DNA of 33,220 nt from Parcubacteria group bacterium GW2011_GWA2_40_14 (GTDB lineage Bacteria; Patescibacteriota; Minisyncoccia; Phycocordibacterales; DATDWN01), in the NCBI GenBank assembly GCA_000996025.1, contig LBYF01000010.1, forward strand, positions 1 through 33,220, written 5' to 3'. Both the position numbers and the translations under genes were made by a program. Position 1 is the first letter of the stretch. Each line of letters opens with the position of its first letter. Positions 18,856-27,008 of this stretch are shown here, piece by piece. A model generated the notes under the pieces. The model was not told the origin of the DNA and ran no database searches. It saw nothing but the letters and a program-made list of their open reading frames with translations.

Positions 18856-18901
18856 AAAATTAGACATGATCTTTGCGATCGCAAAGATCATGTCTAATTT
18901 T
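18856..18901. repeat. 46-bp perfect palindrome
   Basis: AAAATTAGACATGATCTTTGCGATCGCAAAGATCATGTCTAATTTT, perfect with no spacer. Confidence 0.95.
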
Positions 18902-18939
18902 CAATTATTATTAGTAAAATCTCATAAATCTATAAACAC

Positions 18940-18987
18940 ATCACATACATTATTTTTGTACTATAGTACAAAAATAATGTATGTGAT
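18940..18987. repeat. 48-bp perfect palindrome, divergent family A copy 4
   Basis: ATCACATACATTATTTTTGTACTATAGTACAAAAATAATGTATGTGAT; same framework CACATACnTTA...CTATAG...TAAnGTATGTG and same arm length as family A. Confidence 0.85.
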
Positions 18988-19094
18988 AATTATAATTTTT
19001 GCTGAACGAAGATAGAAATCTTTGACTAGAAAGGACTGTACCTCTGAAAATATTTTTCGAACTTTCTCTAAAACAAACTGTAAGTCTTTGTTTT

Positions 19095-19221
19095 AAAACT
19101 TTCAGATTTGAGACAAGGTCGCGTATAAAATCTGAAACTGAATCGGAGCCTACCTATAGTGCGTAGGTGACGAGTCAGTTTTGGATTTTAGACGATGATA
19201 TTGGCCAAATGTGGAAGTTTT
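19095..19221. repeat. ~127-bp palindromic element, family B copy 2
   Basis: Reverse complement aaaacttccacatttggccaatatcatcgtctaaaatccaaaactgactcgtcacc...gattcagtttcagattttatacgcgaccttg... aligns with 1325-1449. Confidence 0.85.
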
Positions 19222-19801
19222 AGAAAAGACTTTGGGTTTTGACTTCGGCAACCGGCTCCCAGTGTTTGATGTCCATTTTTATTTCTTTTGTGAATGGACC
19301 TTCTTTGAACATTAGCTTTTTGTGTTTCTGGGCATACTCGTATATGTCTTTGGTGATGCGGACATCGTCAAGGCAGTATTTGCGAATTTTTTCTATTTCA
19401 CCGTTTCTCCACCAGACTACTGCGTCCAAGCCATTGGAGCTTTTATTTATTCCGAGAGTTCCTTCAGCTACTTGGTCTAGTTTCATTCTTCGTCCATAGC
19501 AGTTTTTGATTTCTTTCAAAATATCAAGAGAGCGGATTTTGGTTAAATCGCCTCTACCTGCTTTTTTATAATATTTATTAAGAAGTGGTATGTCAAAATG
19601 GTCGCCGTTGTAGGTAATAAACATACCGGCTTTTTCCAGTAGTGGCCACAATCTGTCAAAATCTTCCTGCAGGAAACTGTCATAGGTATTTGTCTCGTAA
19701 TCGTATATACATAAAAGAGAAATATCTAAATCGGCCGGATTGTCAGAACCGACATCTTGAAATACATTTTTTGTTTCAATATCAAAAACTATTTTCCGCA
19801 T
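19220..19801 (-). CDS. predicted 3'-5' exonuclease / ribonuclease H-like (PolB-exonuclease-like)
   Basis: VFDIETKN (DxE), FITYNGDHFDIPLL, YCLDDVRITKDIYEYA: DEDD exonuclease motifs. Confidence 0.85.
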   Translation of the reverse strand: MRKIVFDIETKNVFQDVGSDNPADLDISLLCIYDYETNTYDSFLQEDFDRLWPLLEKAGMFITYNGDHFDIPLLNKYYKKAGRGDLTKIRSLDILKEIKNCYGRRMKLDQVAEGTLGINKSSNGLDAVVWWRNGEIEKIRKYCLDDVRITKDIYEYAQKHKKLMFKEGPFTKEIKMDIKHWEPVAEVKTQSLF

Positions 19802-20742
19802 GGCAGCTTGTGTGTTAGAAGAAAGTCGCGAATAGTCACATCTCCCATTCCAAAGCCGACGGTTGGGATTGGGTCAACACCAAAGATTTCAAGAAGGTTA
19901 TCATATCGTCCGCCACCGAAGAGGGAACGGTTATTTTCAGGGCTTGTGTCAAAAACTTCGAACACCATATCTGTATAATAATCAAACCCACGAGTTACTG
20001 TTGGATCAAATTTTACATTCGATATACCAAGTTTTTTGAGTGGAACTAAAATAGCATTAATATCTTTTGGGGGCTCTTCAGACATTTTTTCTATTTCTTC
20101 AAATGATATGTTTAGTTCTGTTTCTGCCGCCTCCACTTCCTCTGTTGACATTTTTGGTAAACGATCTAAGGCATGAATGATCTTTTTAGCATTTTCCGGG
20201 TGCATCCCAAGCTCATCAACGAGTAGGCCATTCAAAAATTTCCTACTACCTATTTTAATTTCGAAATCTTCATCTTTTGCGCCAAAGGCTTTCATAATCG
20301 CGTGTGCAAGGGAAATAATTTCTACATCCGCTTCAACACCTGCGATTCCCATAAGGTCGCAATTAAGTTGCCAGTGCTCGCGTTTGCGACCGTGTTGAGG
20401 TTTCTCATAACGGAAAACATTCGGAATAGAGTACCAACGAAGGGGAAACTTGAGAGATTTTCGTCTGGCCGCGACCATACGCGCTAAGCTTGGTGTCATT
20501 TCAGGGCGAAGGGCCACCTCGCGTCCCCCACGGTCGATAAAAGTGAACATTTGTTCATTCACTATTTCCTCTCCGGATTTTGCTCTATAAAGTTCGGCCG
20601 GTTCAAGTATGGAAGCGCTGTATTCCGCGTATCCGAAACTTTCTACTACTTTTTTCCAAACTGAAAAAATATAATTCTGGATGGCCATATCTTCTGGATA
20701 AAAGTCGCGAACGCCTTTGTAACTTTCTGTGCTTAATTTCAT
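19789..20742 (-). CDS. hisS: histidine--tRNA ligase catalytic core (C-terminally short)
   Basis: GVRDFYPEDM, ALRPEMTPSLARM, FRYEKPQHGRKREHWQLNCDLMG (motif 2), TRGFDYYTDMVFEVF, FGGGRYDNLLEIFG, PTVGFGMGDVTIRDFL (motif 3); ends there at 317 aa. Confidence 0.88.
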   Translation of the reverse strand: MKLSTESYKGVRDFYPEDMAIQNYIFSVWKKVVESFGYAEYSASILEPAELYRAKSGEEIVNEQMFTFIDRGGREVALRPEMTPSLARMVAARRKSLKFPLRWYSIPNVFRYEKPQHGRKREHWQLNCDLMGIAGVEADVEIISLAHAIMKAFGAKDEDFEIKIGSRKFLNGLLVDELGMHPENAKKIIHALDRLPKMSTEEVEAAETELNISFEEIEKMSEEPPKDINAILVPLKKLGISNVKFDPTVTRGFDYYTDMVFEVFDTSPENNRSLFGGGRYDNLLEIFGVDPIPTVGFGMGDVTIRDFLLTHKLPCGK

Positions 20743-20894
20743 AGATTCCAGTATAACAGAAACTTTTGAGTTTGTAATTACACAAAAATTAGAGTAATGG
20801 AGAAAAAATGATTATGCTATAAAATAAAGCGGTCGTTGAGTTTTGTAGCATGAAGGTTTTTTGATGAGAGTTATAAAATGAGAACTCTAAAAAC

Positions 20895-21238
20895 TGTGGA
20901 AAAGTGCACATCTATCCATTAGCAACATACGTTAGAATCCTGCTATAGCAGGATTCTAACGTATGTGAGTAAAATTATGTTATTGCCGACGTAGAGCGAG
21001 GAAGCGAGAAAGTACTCTTTCTCATTTCCGAGCCGAGGTGAGAAGCGAAGCTTCGCAAGACCTTGAACATTTTGTATTCAAAATGTGAAAGGTGTACTGC
21101 CTCTGTAAGAGGAGCAAAATAAGGGATTAAAATACCGCACGGCTTGCCGTGCCATGCCGTGAGAAGCGAACACGCTTTGGGTGCAGAGCTTGCCCTGCAG
21201 CATAATACCTTTTATTAAGGAATAGGTGTGGAAAAGTG
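20895..21238. repeat. palindromic element, family A copy 2, with a nested insertion
   Basis: Perfect 42-bp palindrome 20925-20966; the right arm is continuous with copy 3 up to ...ATTATGTTATT and resumes at TTATTAAGGAATAGGTGTGG (21212 on); outer direct repeats TGTGGAAAAGTG at 20895-20906 and 21227-21238. Confidence 0.85.
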
Positions 21239-21307
21239 TCGTTTGCAAACTTTTACCGGTGATGATTGAATGAAGTTAGGATAGTATGTTTGGAAAGGAG
21301 ATAACGA

Positions 21308-21619
21308 TTGACATCAATTGAATCTGATGCCAGGTTGGAATTTGGGCTTTTGATAAAAACCGCCAGAGCGGGACTGAAGCTGAACAGGTTTCGGTTTGCT
21401 CGTCTAGTTGGTGTAAAAGTAGAAGTCATCAGGCGTCTTGAGCACGGAGTGGTTAATCCAACAAGAAGGGAGTTGGTTCGAGCTATCAAAGTTTGTCGTC
21501 TTTCGGATGAAAAGAAAAACGAGGCATATTGTTTACTTCGAATCTTTTCTTCTCGCCGACAAAAGCGTTCCAAATTTCACTTGCATTGCACAATCATTCA
21601 GAATAGAAAGAGAGGATGA
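21308..21619 (+). CDS. XRE/Cro-type helix-turn-helix regulator
   Basis: TTG start with SD GGAAAGGAG; LLIKTARAGLKLNRFRFARLVGVKVEVIRRLEHGVVNPTRRELVRAI matches an XRE HTH pattern. Confidence 0.78.
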   Translation: MTSIESDARLEFGLLIKTARAGLKLNRFRFARLVGVKVEVIRRLEHGVVNPTRRELVRAIKVCRLSDEKKNEAYCLLRIFSSRRQKRSKFHLHCTIIQNRKRG

Positions 21620-21620
21620 C

Positions 21621-21830
21621 ATGAACGATGCGATTTCTGACAAGGCTCTTGACCAAGAATTCTGCAGATTAAACGAGGATTATGAGAAAGCGAATAGATC
21701 AGTCGTTCCTTTCCAAAGAACTGATACGCCTGTTAAGAAAAGTCGTTATCATCTGGGAAAGTCCTTGACTGATGACAGTCTTCGCAAGATGTCGCTCTTT
21801 GTTTCTCCTCATATCAAAAATGAGGACTGA
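21621..21830 (+). CDS. small hypothetical protein, co-operonic with the HTH gene
   Basis: ATG at 21621 with SD AGAGAGG, 1 nt after the HTH stop; MNDAISDKALDQEFCRLNEDYEKANRSVVPF..., followed by a terminator. Confidence 0.6.
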   Translation: MNDAISDKALDQEFCRLNEDYEKANRSVVPFQRTDTPVKKSRYHLGKSLTDDSLRKMSLFVSPHIKNED

Positions 21831-21845
21831 TACTTTATCAGAAAT

Positions 21846-21877
21846 AAAACCCCGGCTGTGGGAGCAGTCGGGGTTTT
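21846..21877 (+). terminator. rho-independent terminator
   Basis: AAAACCCCGgCTGtgggagCAGtCGGGGTTTTC with A/T tracts on both sides; may act in both directions (also the typA 3' end). Confidence 0.85.
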
Positions 21878-21878
21878 C

Positions 21879-23663
21879 TTATTTATTTTTTTTGCGCAGA
21901 CGAACGGATTTGGGGGTTATCTCAATGTATTCATCAGGAGCCACAATTTCCATGGCTTTCTCTATGTCAAGTTTATATGTTGCAGCCAAATAAACCTTGT
22001 CATCAGAACCAGAGGCGCGCATATTGGTTAATTGTTTACCTTTTGTTGGGTTTACAGTAAGGTCATCGCCTTTTGAAACATTACCTATAACTTGTCCATC
22101 ATAAACTTCCACTCCCGGTTCAACATAGAGCGTTCCTCTCTGTTGCAAGTTGTCCAATGCAAAAGCCAGGACTTTACCGGCTGTTATAGAAATCATTGAA
22201 CCATATTTAGTTCGTTTAATATCTCCAACATACTCTCGAAACTCTATAAATCTGGAAGATAAAATGCCGTTACCTTTTGTATCTATGACGAATTGCCCGC
22301 GATAGCCGAGAAGTCCACGTGTTGGTATTTCAAATGTCAATCGCGATTGACCGTGCATTTGTTTAACATTCATTAAAATACCGCGACGCTCTGTCAGGCG
22401 GGAAATAATAGAGCTAGCCAGCTCGTCAGAAACATCGACGAGAACTTCTTCAAATGGTTCACTTCGTTTACCATCATTTTCTTTGAAAATGACCTGCGGT
22501 TGTGAAACTTGAAGCTCAAAACCCTCACGACGCATATTTTCCAAAAGAATTGCAATATGAAGTTCACCTCTACCATACACAGTAAAACCTTCTGCTTTCT
22601 GATTGCTATCGTTAAAATTTACTTTCAAACCGACATTTATTTCAAGTTCTTTTTCCAATCGTTCACGGATTTGGCGTCCTGTTACGAATTTACCTTCTCG
22701 TCCGGCAAAAGGGGAGTCGTTGACCAAAAAATTGAGAGAGATAGTCGGTTCGTCTATGTTTATGGATGGTAAGACCTCTGCATTTTCGTCATGGCAAATT
22801 GTGTCACCAATGTAAACAGTTGGTAACCCGGCAAGCATAACGATATCTCCAGCAACGGCTTCTACTGTCTCTACTCTTTTTGTACCTTCAAATGAGAAAA
22901 GTTTTGTCAGTTTTCCTGATACAGCGGTTTGACCGCTGGACTGTTTAACAAAAACGCTGTCACCTGTTTTTATTGTGCCATCATATACTCGACAGATGGC
23001 CAGCCGACCGAGAAAATTGTCATAAGCAAGGTTAAAACTTTGTAGACGCGCTGGAGCATTTTTATCGCCTCCCGAGAGTGGCACTTCTCGTATAATTGTT
23101 TCTAAAAGGGGAGTGAGGTCTTTTGATTCGTCGGAGAGTTTCATTTTGGCGTAGCCATCCCTTCCATTTGCAAAAACTGTCGTGAAGTTTAACTGTTCCT
23201 CGTTTGCCCCTAGTTCCAAAAATAGTTCTAGAATCAATTCATGGACTTCGTCCGGCCGTGCCGCTGATTTGTCTATTTTATTTATGATAACAATCGGTTT
23301 TAATCCGAGTTCAAGTGACTTTTTCAAGACAAATCTGGTTTGAGGCATCGGTCCTTCTTGGGCATCAACCAAAAGTAGAACACTGTCAATGGCGCGTAAA
23401 ACTCGCTCCACTTCTGAGCCGAAGTCAGCGTGGCCTGGTGTATCCACGATGTTTATTTTTGTAGTTGCCTGCCCGGAGTCCTTCGAAGGGTAGTAAACAG
23501 AAGTATTTTTTGCGTATATGGTAATGCCACGCTCTTGTTCTATGGCGTTTGAGTCCATGGTAGTTTCTCCCGCGGTCATACCCGTTTGCTTCATCAAAGC
23601 ATCGGTCAGGGTTGTTTTTCCGTGGTCCACGTGAGCTATTATTGCTATATTTCGTATCTCCAT
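21879..23663 (-). CDS. typA: translational GTPase TypA/BipA
   Basis: [82 protein letters not shown]. The ORF extends to 23747 but MEIRN at 23663 is the conserved start. Confidence 0.97.
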   Translation of the reverse strand: MEIRNIAIIAHVDHGKTTLTDALMKQTGMTAGETTMDSNAIEQERGITIYAKNTSVYYPSKDSGQATTKINIVDTPGHADFGSEVERVLRAIDSVLLLVDAQEGPMPQTRFVLKKSLELGLKPIVIINKIDKSAARPDEVHELILELFLELGANEEQLNFTTVFANGRDGYAKMKLSDESKDLTPLLETIIREVPLSGGDKNAPARLQSFNLAYDNFLGRLAICRVYDGTIKTGDSVFVKQSSGQTAVSGKLTKLFSFEGTKRVETVEAVAGDIVMLAGLPTVYIGDTICHDENAEVLPSINIDEPTISLNFLVNDSPFAGREGKFVTGRQIRERLEKELEINVGLKVNFNDSNQKAEGFTVYGRGELHIAILLENMRREGFELQVSQPQVIFKENDGKRSEPFEEVLVDVSDELASSIISRLTERRGILMNVKQMHGQSRLTFEIPTRGLLGYRGQFVIDTKGNGILSSRFIEFREYVGDIKRTKYGSMISITAGKVLAFALDNLQQRGTLYVEPGVEVYDGQVIGNVSKGDDLTVNPTKGKQLTNMRASGSDDKVYLAATYKLDIEKAMEIVAPDEYIEITPKSVRLRKKNK

Positions 23664-23708
23664 ATGTTTGAATTGTATATTTGGCGCATTTCGTTGTTGG
23701 ACTTCAGT

Positions 23709-23754
23709 AAAATAATTGTTAACGTACAACAACGAGTACGTCTCCAATTATTTT
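23709..23754. promoter_or_regulatory. stem-loop/operator-like inverted repeat upstream of typA
   Basis: AAAATAATTG-tta-ACGTAC-aacaacga-GTACGT-ctc-CAATTATTTT: 16 paired positions with a symmetrical internal loop. Confidence 0.6.
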
Positions 23755-23985
23755 CTTCGTCCGCCTAGAACTGCATCCAAATATCCAATTCAAATGGATG
23801 CGATTCAAGATAATTCATTTAAAAACCGGCCGAAGCCGGCAGTTCAGTCTTTCAATTAAAGCATGGAATGGGTATTTAAGTCAATGAATTTGGGTAATAC
23901 AGTAATACACAGATGACCATGGTGTTCTTCATGAATCGGTATATAATTAACATTGTTACTAATTTAATATATTAATGATTTTAAT

Positions 23986-24195
23986 ATGAAATTACACAAA
24001 ATCACTTTTATTTTGCTTATTATTGGTGGGTTGAATTGGGGACTTGAGGCTTTGGGTTACAACTTGGTAGATTGGGTTTTCGGAATGGATTCAACTATAG
24101 CTATGGTTGTTTACCTTCTTGTTGGTTTGTCAGCAGTTTACGAAATAGTTTCGCATAAGGGTTTGTGCCGAAACTGCTCACAAGGCCAAATGTAA
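23986..24195 (+). CDS. DUF378 family membrane protein
   Basis: ITFILLIIGGLNWGLEALGYNLVDWVFG...VYLLVGLSAVYEI is a typical DUF378 sequence. Confidence 0.88.
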   Translation: MKLHKITFILLIIGGLNWGLEALGYNLVDWVFGMDSTIAMVVYLLVGLSAVYEIVSHKGLCRNCSQGQM

Positions 24196-25756
24196 TCTTG
24201 GCTTTACAGCGGTGAAACCGCTGTATCCGGACAAAGTTAGTGTGATGATAAAAAAGAACGCCAACACAAGATGTGTTGGCGTTTGCGTTTGCGCATCCGG
24301 AAGCGTTCCTAACTGGAGCGCCGCGGTATTGGTTTCCGCATTCGTAGCCGGGAATAAAACTCAAGACCCCTCCCGCTACGGGTGCGGCTAGTCTGATCCC
24401 CGCGCCGTAGGTGTAACGATTTTCCCACGGTCTTTTTTGAGTATCCCGGCTTAACGTAGCATTAAGTTCGGGGATTAATGCAAACCTCTTGGTTTGCATT
24501 AGGAGGACACCTTGTTCAATGTGGAAGGTGCCGATGATATTTTTTCTTTCAAATGGGGAAGTGTTCCCCACCCGAAATTCCAGAAGTCCGGGAAAAGACG
24601 AACCGATTTTTTGTCCAACCGGCGGAAGGTTGATTCCGGGACGGATAATGGTCGGTCGGTCCCAGCTCATGGTGCTTCCGATGTAGACCATCGGCGCGAC
24701 TTTTGTGGTCAGAGGTATTCCGAGGCCTGAACCACGGAGTTCACCGACCATGCCGACACCGAGTTCTACACTACCGAGACTAGTAATTGGTCGGAGCAGT
24801 CGTAAACCCAACTCGGCTTTCATGGACTGGTCCCAGGACAAGGTTTTTGTATCCTTGCGGGCGTTCAATCCACCCACGGCACCAAAGACCTGGAGTTCCG
24901 TTGCCCCTTTTCCTACATAACCAAGAGTATATCCCACATCTGCGTGGGAGTAGTTCACCCAGTTATGACGGTCGGTCGGCAGGTTCTGGAAACGGTTAGT
25001 GATACTACCGCTCCAACTGGATGAGGCGAACTGTGTTTCTGGAACCCTCACCTCTCCAATTTTTGGAGTTGGTGTTGGCTTTGCAACAGGAGCGACCGGT
25101 TGCGCAACTGGTGGTGGCTGGATGACCACCGTCGGTGGCGGAACATTTACCACCACATTGTTCACTGGTGGGGTTATCGTGACCTGTGGCGCCGGTATAA
25201 CTATCGGTGCCGCTGGTTGTACTTGCACGATGACCGGCTGTGTTGGTGTTGGTGTAGGAGCGGGTGGAGCCACTTTTGCAACAACTGCTTGTGTTGGTGC
25301 TGGTGGTGGAACCACTCGTGATACTGTAGCAGTCGCCGGAACCTTTGGTAGAGCCGGCAAGTTGCACATGCAGTAGCAGGGGATTGTCAGTACAAGACCG
25401 ATCGCGATTTTATTCGGGTCAGCAATCTTGTCCTTATTCTTATCCCAAATATATGGCCAGAAATTTCCGTTGCCGTACTCTTTCCGGGCAATTCTTGAGA
25501 GAGAATCCCCACTGACGACTGTATACATTTGGTCTTTGCAAACCAAAGCTTCTGTTGCCGCCAAGGTTTGCTTGGTAGCTTCCAACTCAAGCGTCAGTCC
25601 AGCCACCTGACCTTGCAAGTTAGCTATTTGCAGACTTGCTTGTGTGTCCACCACGGGCTGGTTCATCCAACCGTGGATGAAATACCCAAGGAGGCCACCG
25701 AGGAGTAACACTCCAATAAGAACCGCGATGGTCCCTATGGTTATTTTTCGTAACAT
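24101..25756 (-). CDS. LysM-domain protein with proline-rich linker and C-terminal beta-rich domain (3' end suspect)
   Basis: TM, coiled coil, LysM (YTVVSGDSLSRIARKEYGNGNFWPYIWDKNKDKIADPNKIAIGLVLTIP), P/V/T-rich linker, then alternating beta-type sequence. The ORF runs through a terminator-like hairpin near its 3' end. Confidence 0.7.
   Translation of the reverse strand: MLRKITIGTIAVLIGVLLLGGLLGYFIHGWMNQPVVDTQASLQIANLQGQVAGLTLELEATKQTLAATEALVCKDQMYTVVSGDSLSRIARKEYGNGNFWPYIWDKNKDKIADPNKIAIGLVLTIPCYCMCNLPALPKVPATATVSRVVPPPAPTQAVVAKVAPPAPTPTPTQPVIVQVQPAAPIVIPAPQVTITPPVNNVVVNVPPPTVVIQPPPVAQPVAPVAKPTPTPKIGEVRVPETQFASSSWSGSITNRFQNLPTDRHNWVNYSHADVGYTLGYVGKGATELQVFGAVGGLNARKDTKTLSWDQSMKAELGLRLLRPITSLGSVELGVGMVGELRGSGLGIPLTTKVAPMVYIGSTMSWDRPTIIRPGINLPPVGQKIGSSFPGLLEFRVGNTSPFERKNIIGTFHIEQGVLLMQTKRFALIPELNATLSRDTQKRPWENRYTYGAGIRLAAPVAGGVLSFIPGYECGNQYRGAPVRNASGCANANANTSCVGVLFYHHTNFVRIQRFHRCKAKITFGLVSSFGTNPYAKLFRKLLTNQQEGKQP
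24251..24283 (-). terminator. terminator hairpin for the minus-strand LysM gene
   Basis: 12-bp stem AACGCCAACACA-aga-TGTGTTGGCGTT; on the minus strand followed by CTTTTTTA. Confidence 0.75.
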
Positions 25757-25810
25757 CTGCTTTTCCTTCCCGAAAGTTTCGGCAAAGAACTTAATTGAGT
25801 TATATTATCC

Positions 25811-25852
25811 ACTCCATGTATCCATCCCCAGTTACGGGTGACGAACCACTTT
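25811..25852. repeat. 42-bp direct repeat, copy 1
   Basis: ACTCCATGTATCCATCCCCAGTTACGGGTGACGAACCACTTT, identical to 25908-25949. Confidence 0.97.
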
Positions 25853-25907
25853 ATGATTAATACAAAACGATTATAGTATCTCAGCACCCTCGAGAATTCA
25901 AATCTTT

Positions 25908-25949
25908 ACTCCATGTATCCATCCCCAGTTACGGGTGACGAACCACTTT
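25908..25949. repeat. 42-bp direct repeat, copy 2
   Basis: Identical to 25811-25852, 97 bp apart start to start. Confidence 0.97.
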
Positions 25950-26041
25950 GCAAAGTTTCAAATGTCCGAAAGAATTTCATTCCTTCTTTTTGTTTTGTGG
26001 TTCTACATTGTGGCGGTTCATAAATACGAACCGCCCAATTG

Positions 26042-26761
26042 TCACTTAATTGCTAGCGCGACATTCCGCGCTGCGAAAGACTTTCGTTTTTCCCAAGTTG
26101 TTTGCTTGGGGTCATCCCCAAGACTTACCAGTGGGTCCATAGGTTTTGGCCTTACTTCAGCCAAGCACATGAATCGTCCGGTCTTGTCCAAATCGAGAAT
26201 GAACGGAACTTTTTGCATGTTTCCATGTTTTTCCGAAAATTCTCGGACTTGGTCAGATGTTGGATTTACCGGAAGTTTTGGGATTTCAGACGTTTTTTCA
26301 TGTGTTGCAATCAGTTGGACTTTCGTCCCACGATTGCGATTCCAAATTCCTATGACAATCAAGAGAACTGCCACAAGTCCAATAGCAATCAGAGTGTATT
26401 TCCTGGTTGTTTCTTGTTCTTGCCTGACCGCTTCTTGTTGCTTGGCGTTTTGCCGCGCAAGTTCTGCTTGGGCTTCTTTGGCGTTTGAAAGGGCCAAATT
26501 CGCTTTGTCCAAGAGTTCCTTCTGCCTTATTTCGGCTTCTTGTTTCTCTTGCAGGGCTTGCTCTGTTCCGCGTTTCTCCGATTCTCGAAGAGTGGCTTTC
26601 AGCTCGTCTTTGACTGCGCGTAAATCATCACGCGAGACAGGAGTTTCTACTTGTTTTTGAGGGTCTATCGCCTGTGCTCCTGTCTGCGCCTGGGCAAAAA
26701 GCCCTGGCGTCAAAAAAAGGATACCGACGATAACTACGAGAACTGTATTCATTTTTCTCAC
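26042..26761 (-). CDS. hypothetical secreted/membrane protein with coiled coil
   Basis: Signal peptide MRKMNTVLVVIVGILFLTPGLFAQAQ, long Q/E/K/A coiled coil, TM YTLIAIGLVAVLLIVIGIW, C-terminal soluble domain. Confidence 0.7.
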   Translation of the reverse strand: MRKMNTVLVVIVGILFLTPGLFAQAQTGAQAIDPQKQVETPVSRDDLRAVKDELKATLRESEKRGTEQALQEKQEAEIRQKELLDKANLALSNAKEAQAELARQNAKQQEAVRQEQETTRKYTLIAIGLVAVLLIVIGIWNRNRGTKVQLIATHEKTSEIPKLPVNPTSDQVREFSEKHGNMQKVPFILDLDKTGRFMCLAEVRPKPMDPLVSLGDDPKQTTWEKRKSFAARNVALAIK

Positions 26762-27008
26762 TTTTTGTCTCCTTTTGACGCCAGAAGTACGGTTTTGAGC
26801 CGTCCTTTGGCGTTTTTGTCAAATGTCAATCCGTTTCCATTATCTACTCACCCCCATGATACAATCATGAAGATTTCTGGAGGAATAACTCTGCTATAAC
26901 CCTATCATAGTTTTCATATTTTGTCTATCCCAAAGAGGTATAGAGGTATAAAGTCTGGGGATTTTTTCCGAGGACTTTGAAAAATTATGTGGCTAAGGGA
27001 TACACTTC

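Noticed and set aside
24999-25376. Gly/Thr/Val-rich + strand ORF (125 aa) and S/T-rich minus ORF (120 aa) over the LysM linker
   Set aside because: Alternative frames of the repetitive Pro/Thr/Val linker of the LysM protein; composition is a frame artefact.
25935-26660. 241-aa plus-strand ORF
   Set aside because: Antisense to the minus-strand coiled-coil protein, which has a clear signal peptide and TM; the plus-strand translation is Cys/Ser/Phe-rich with no plausible domain.
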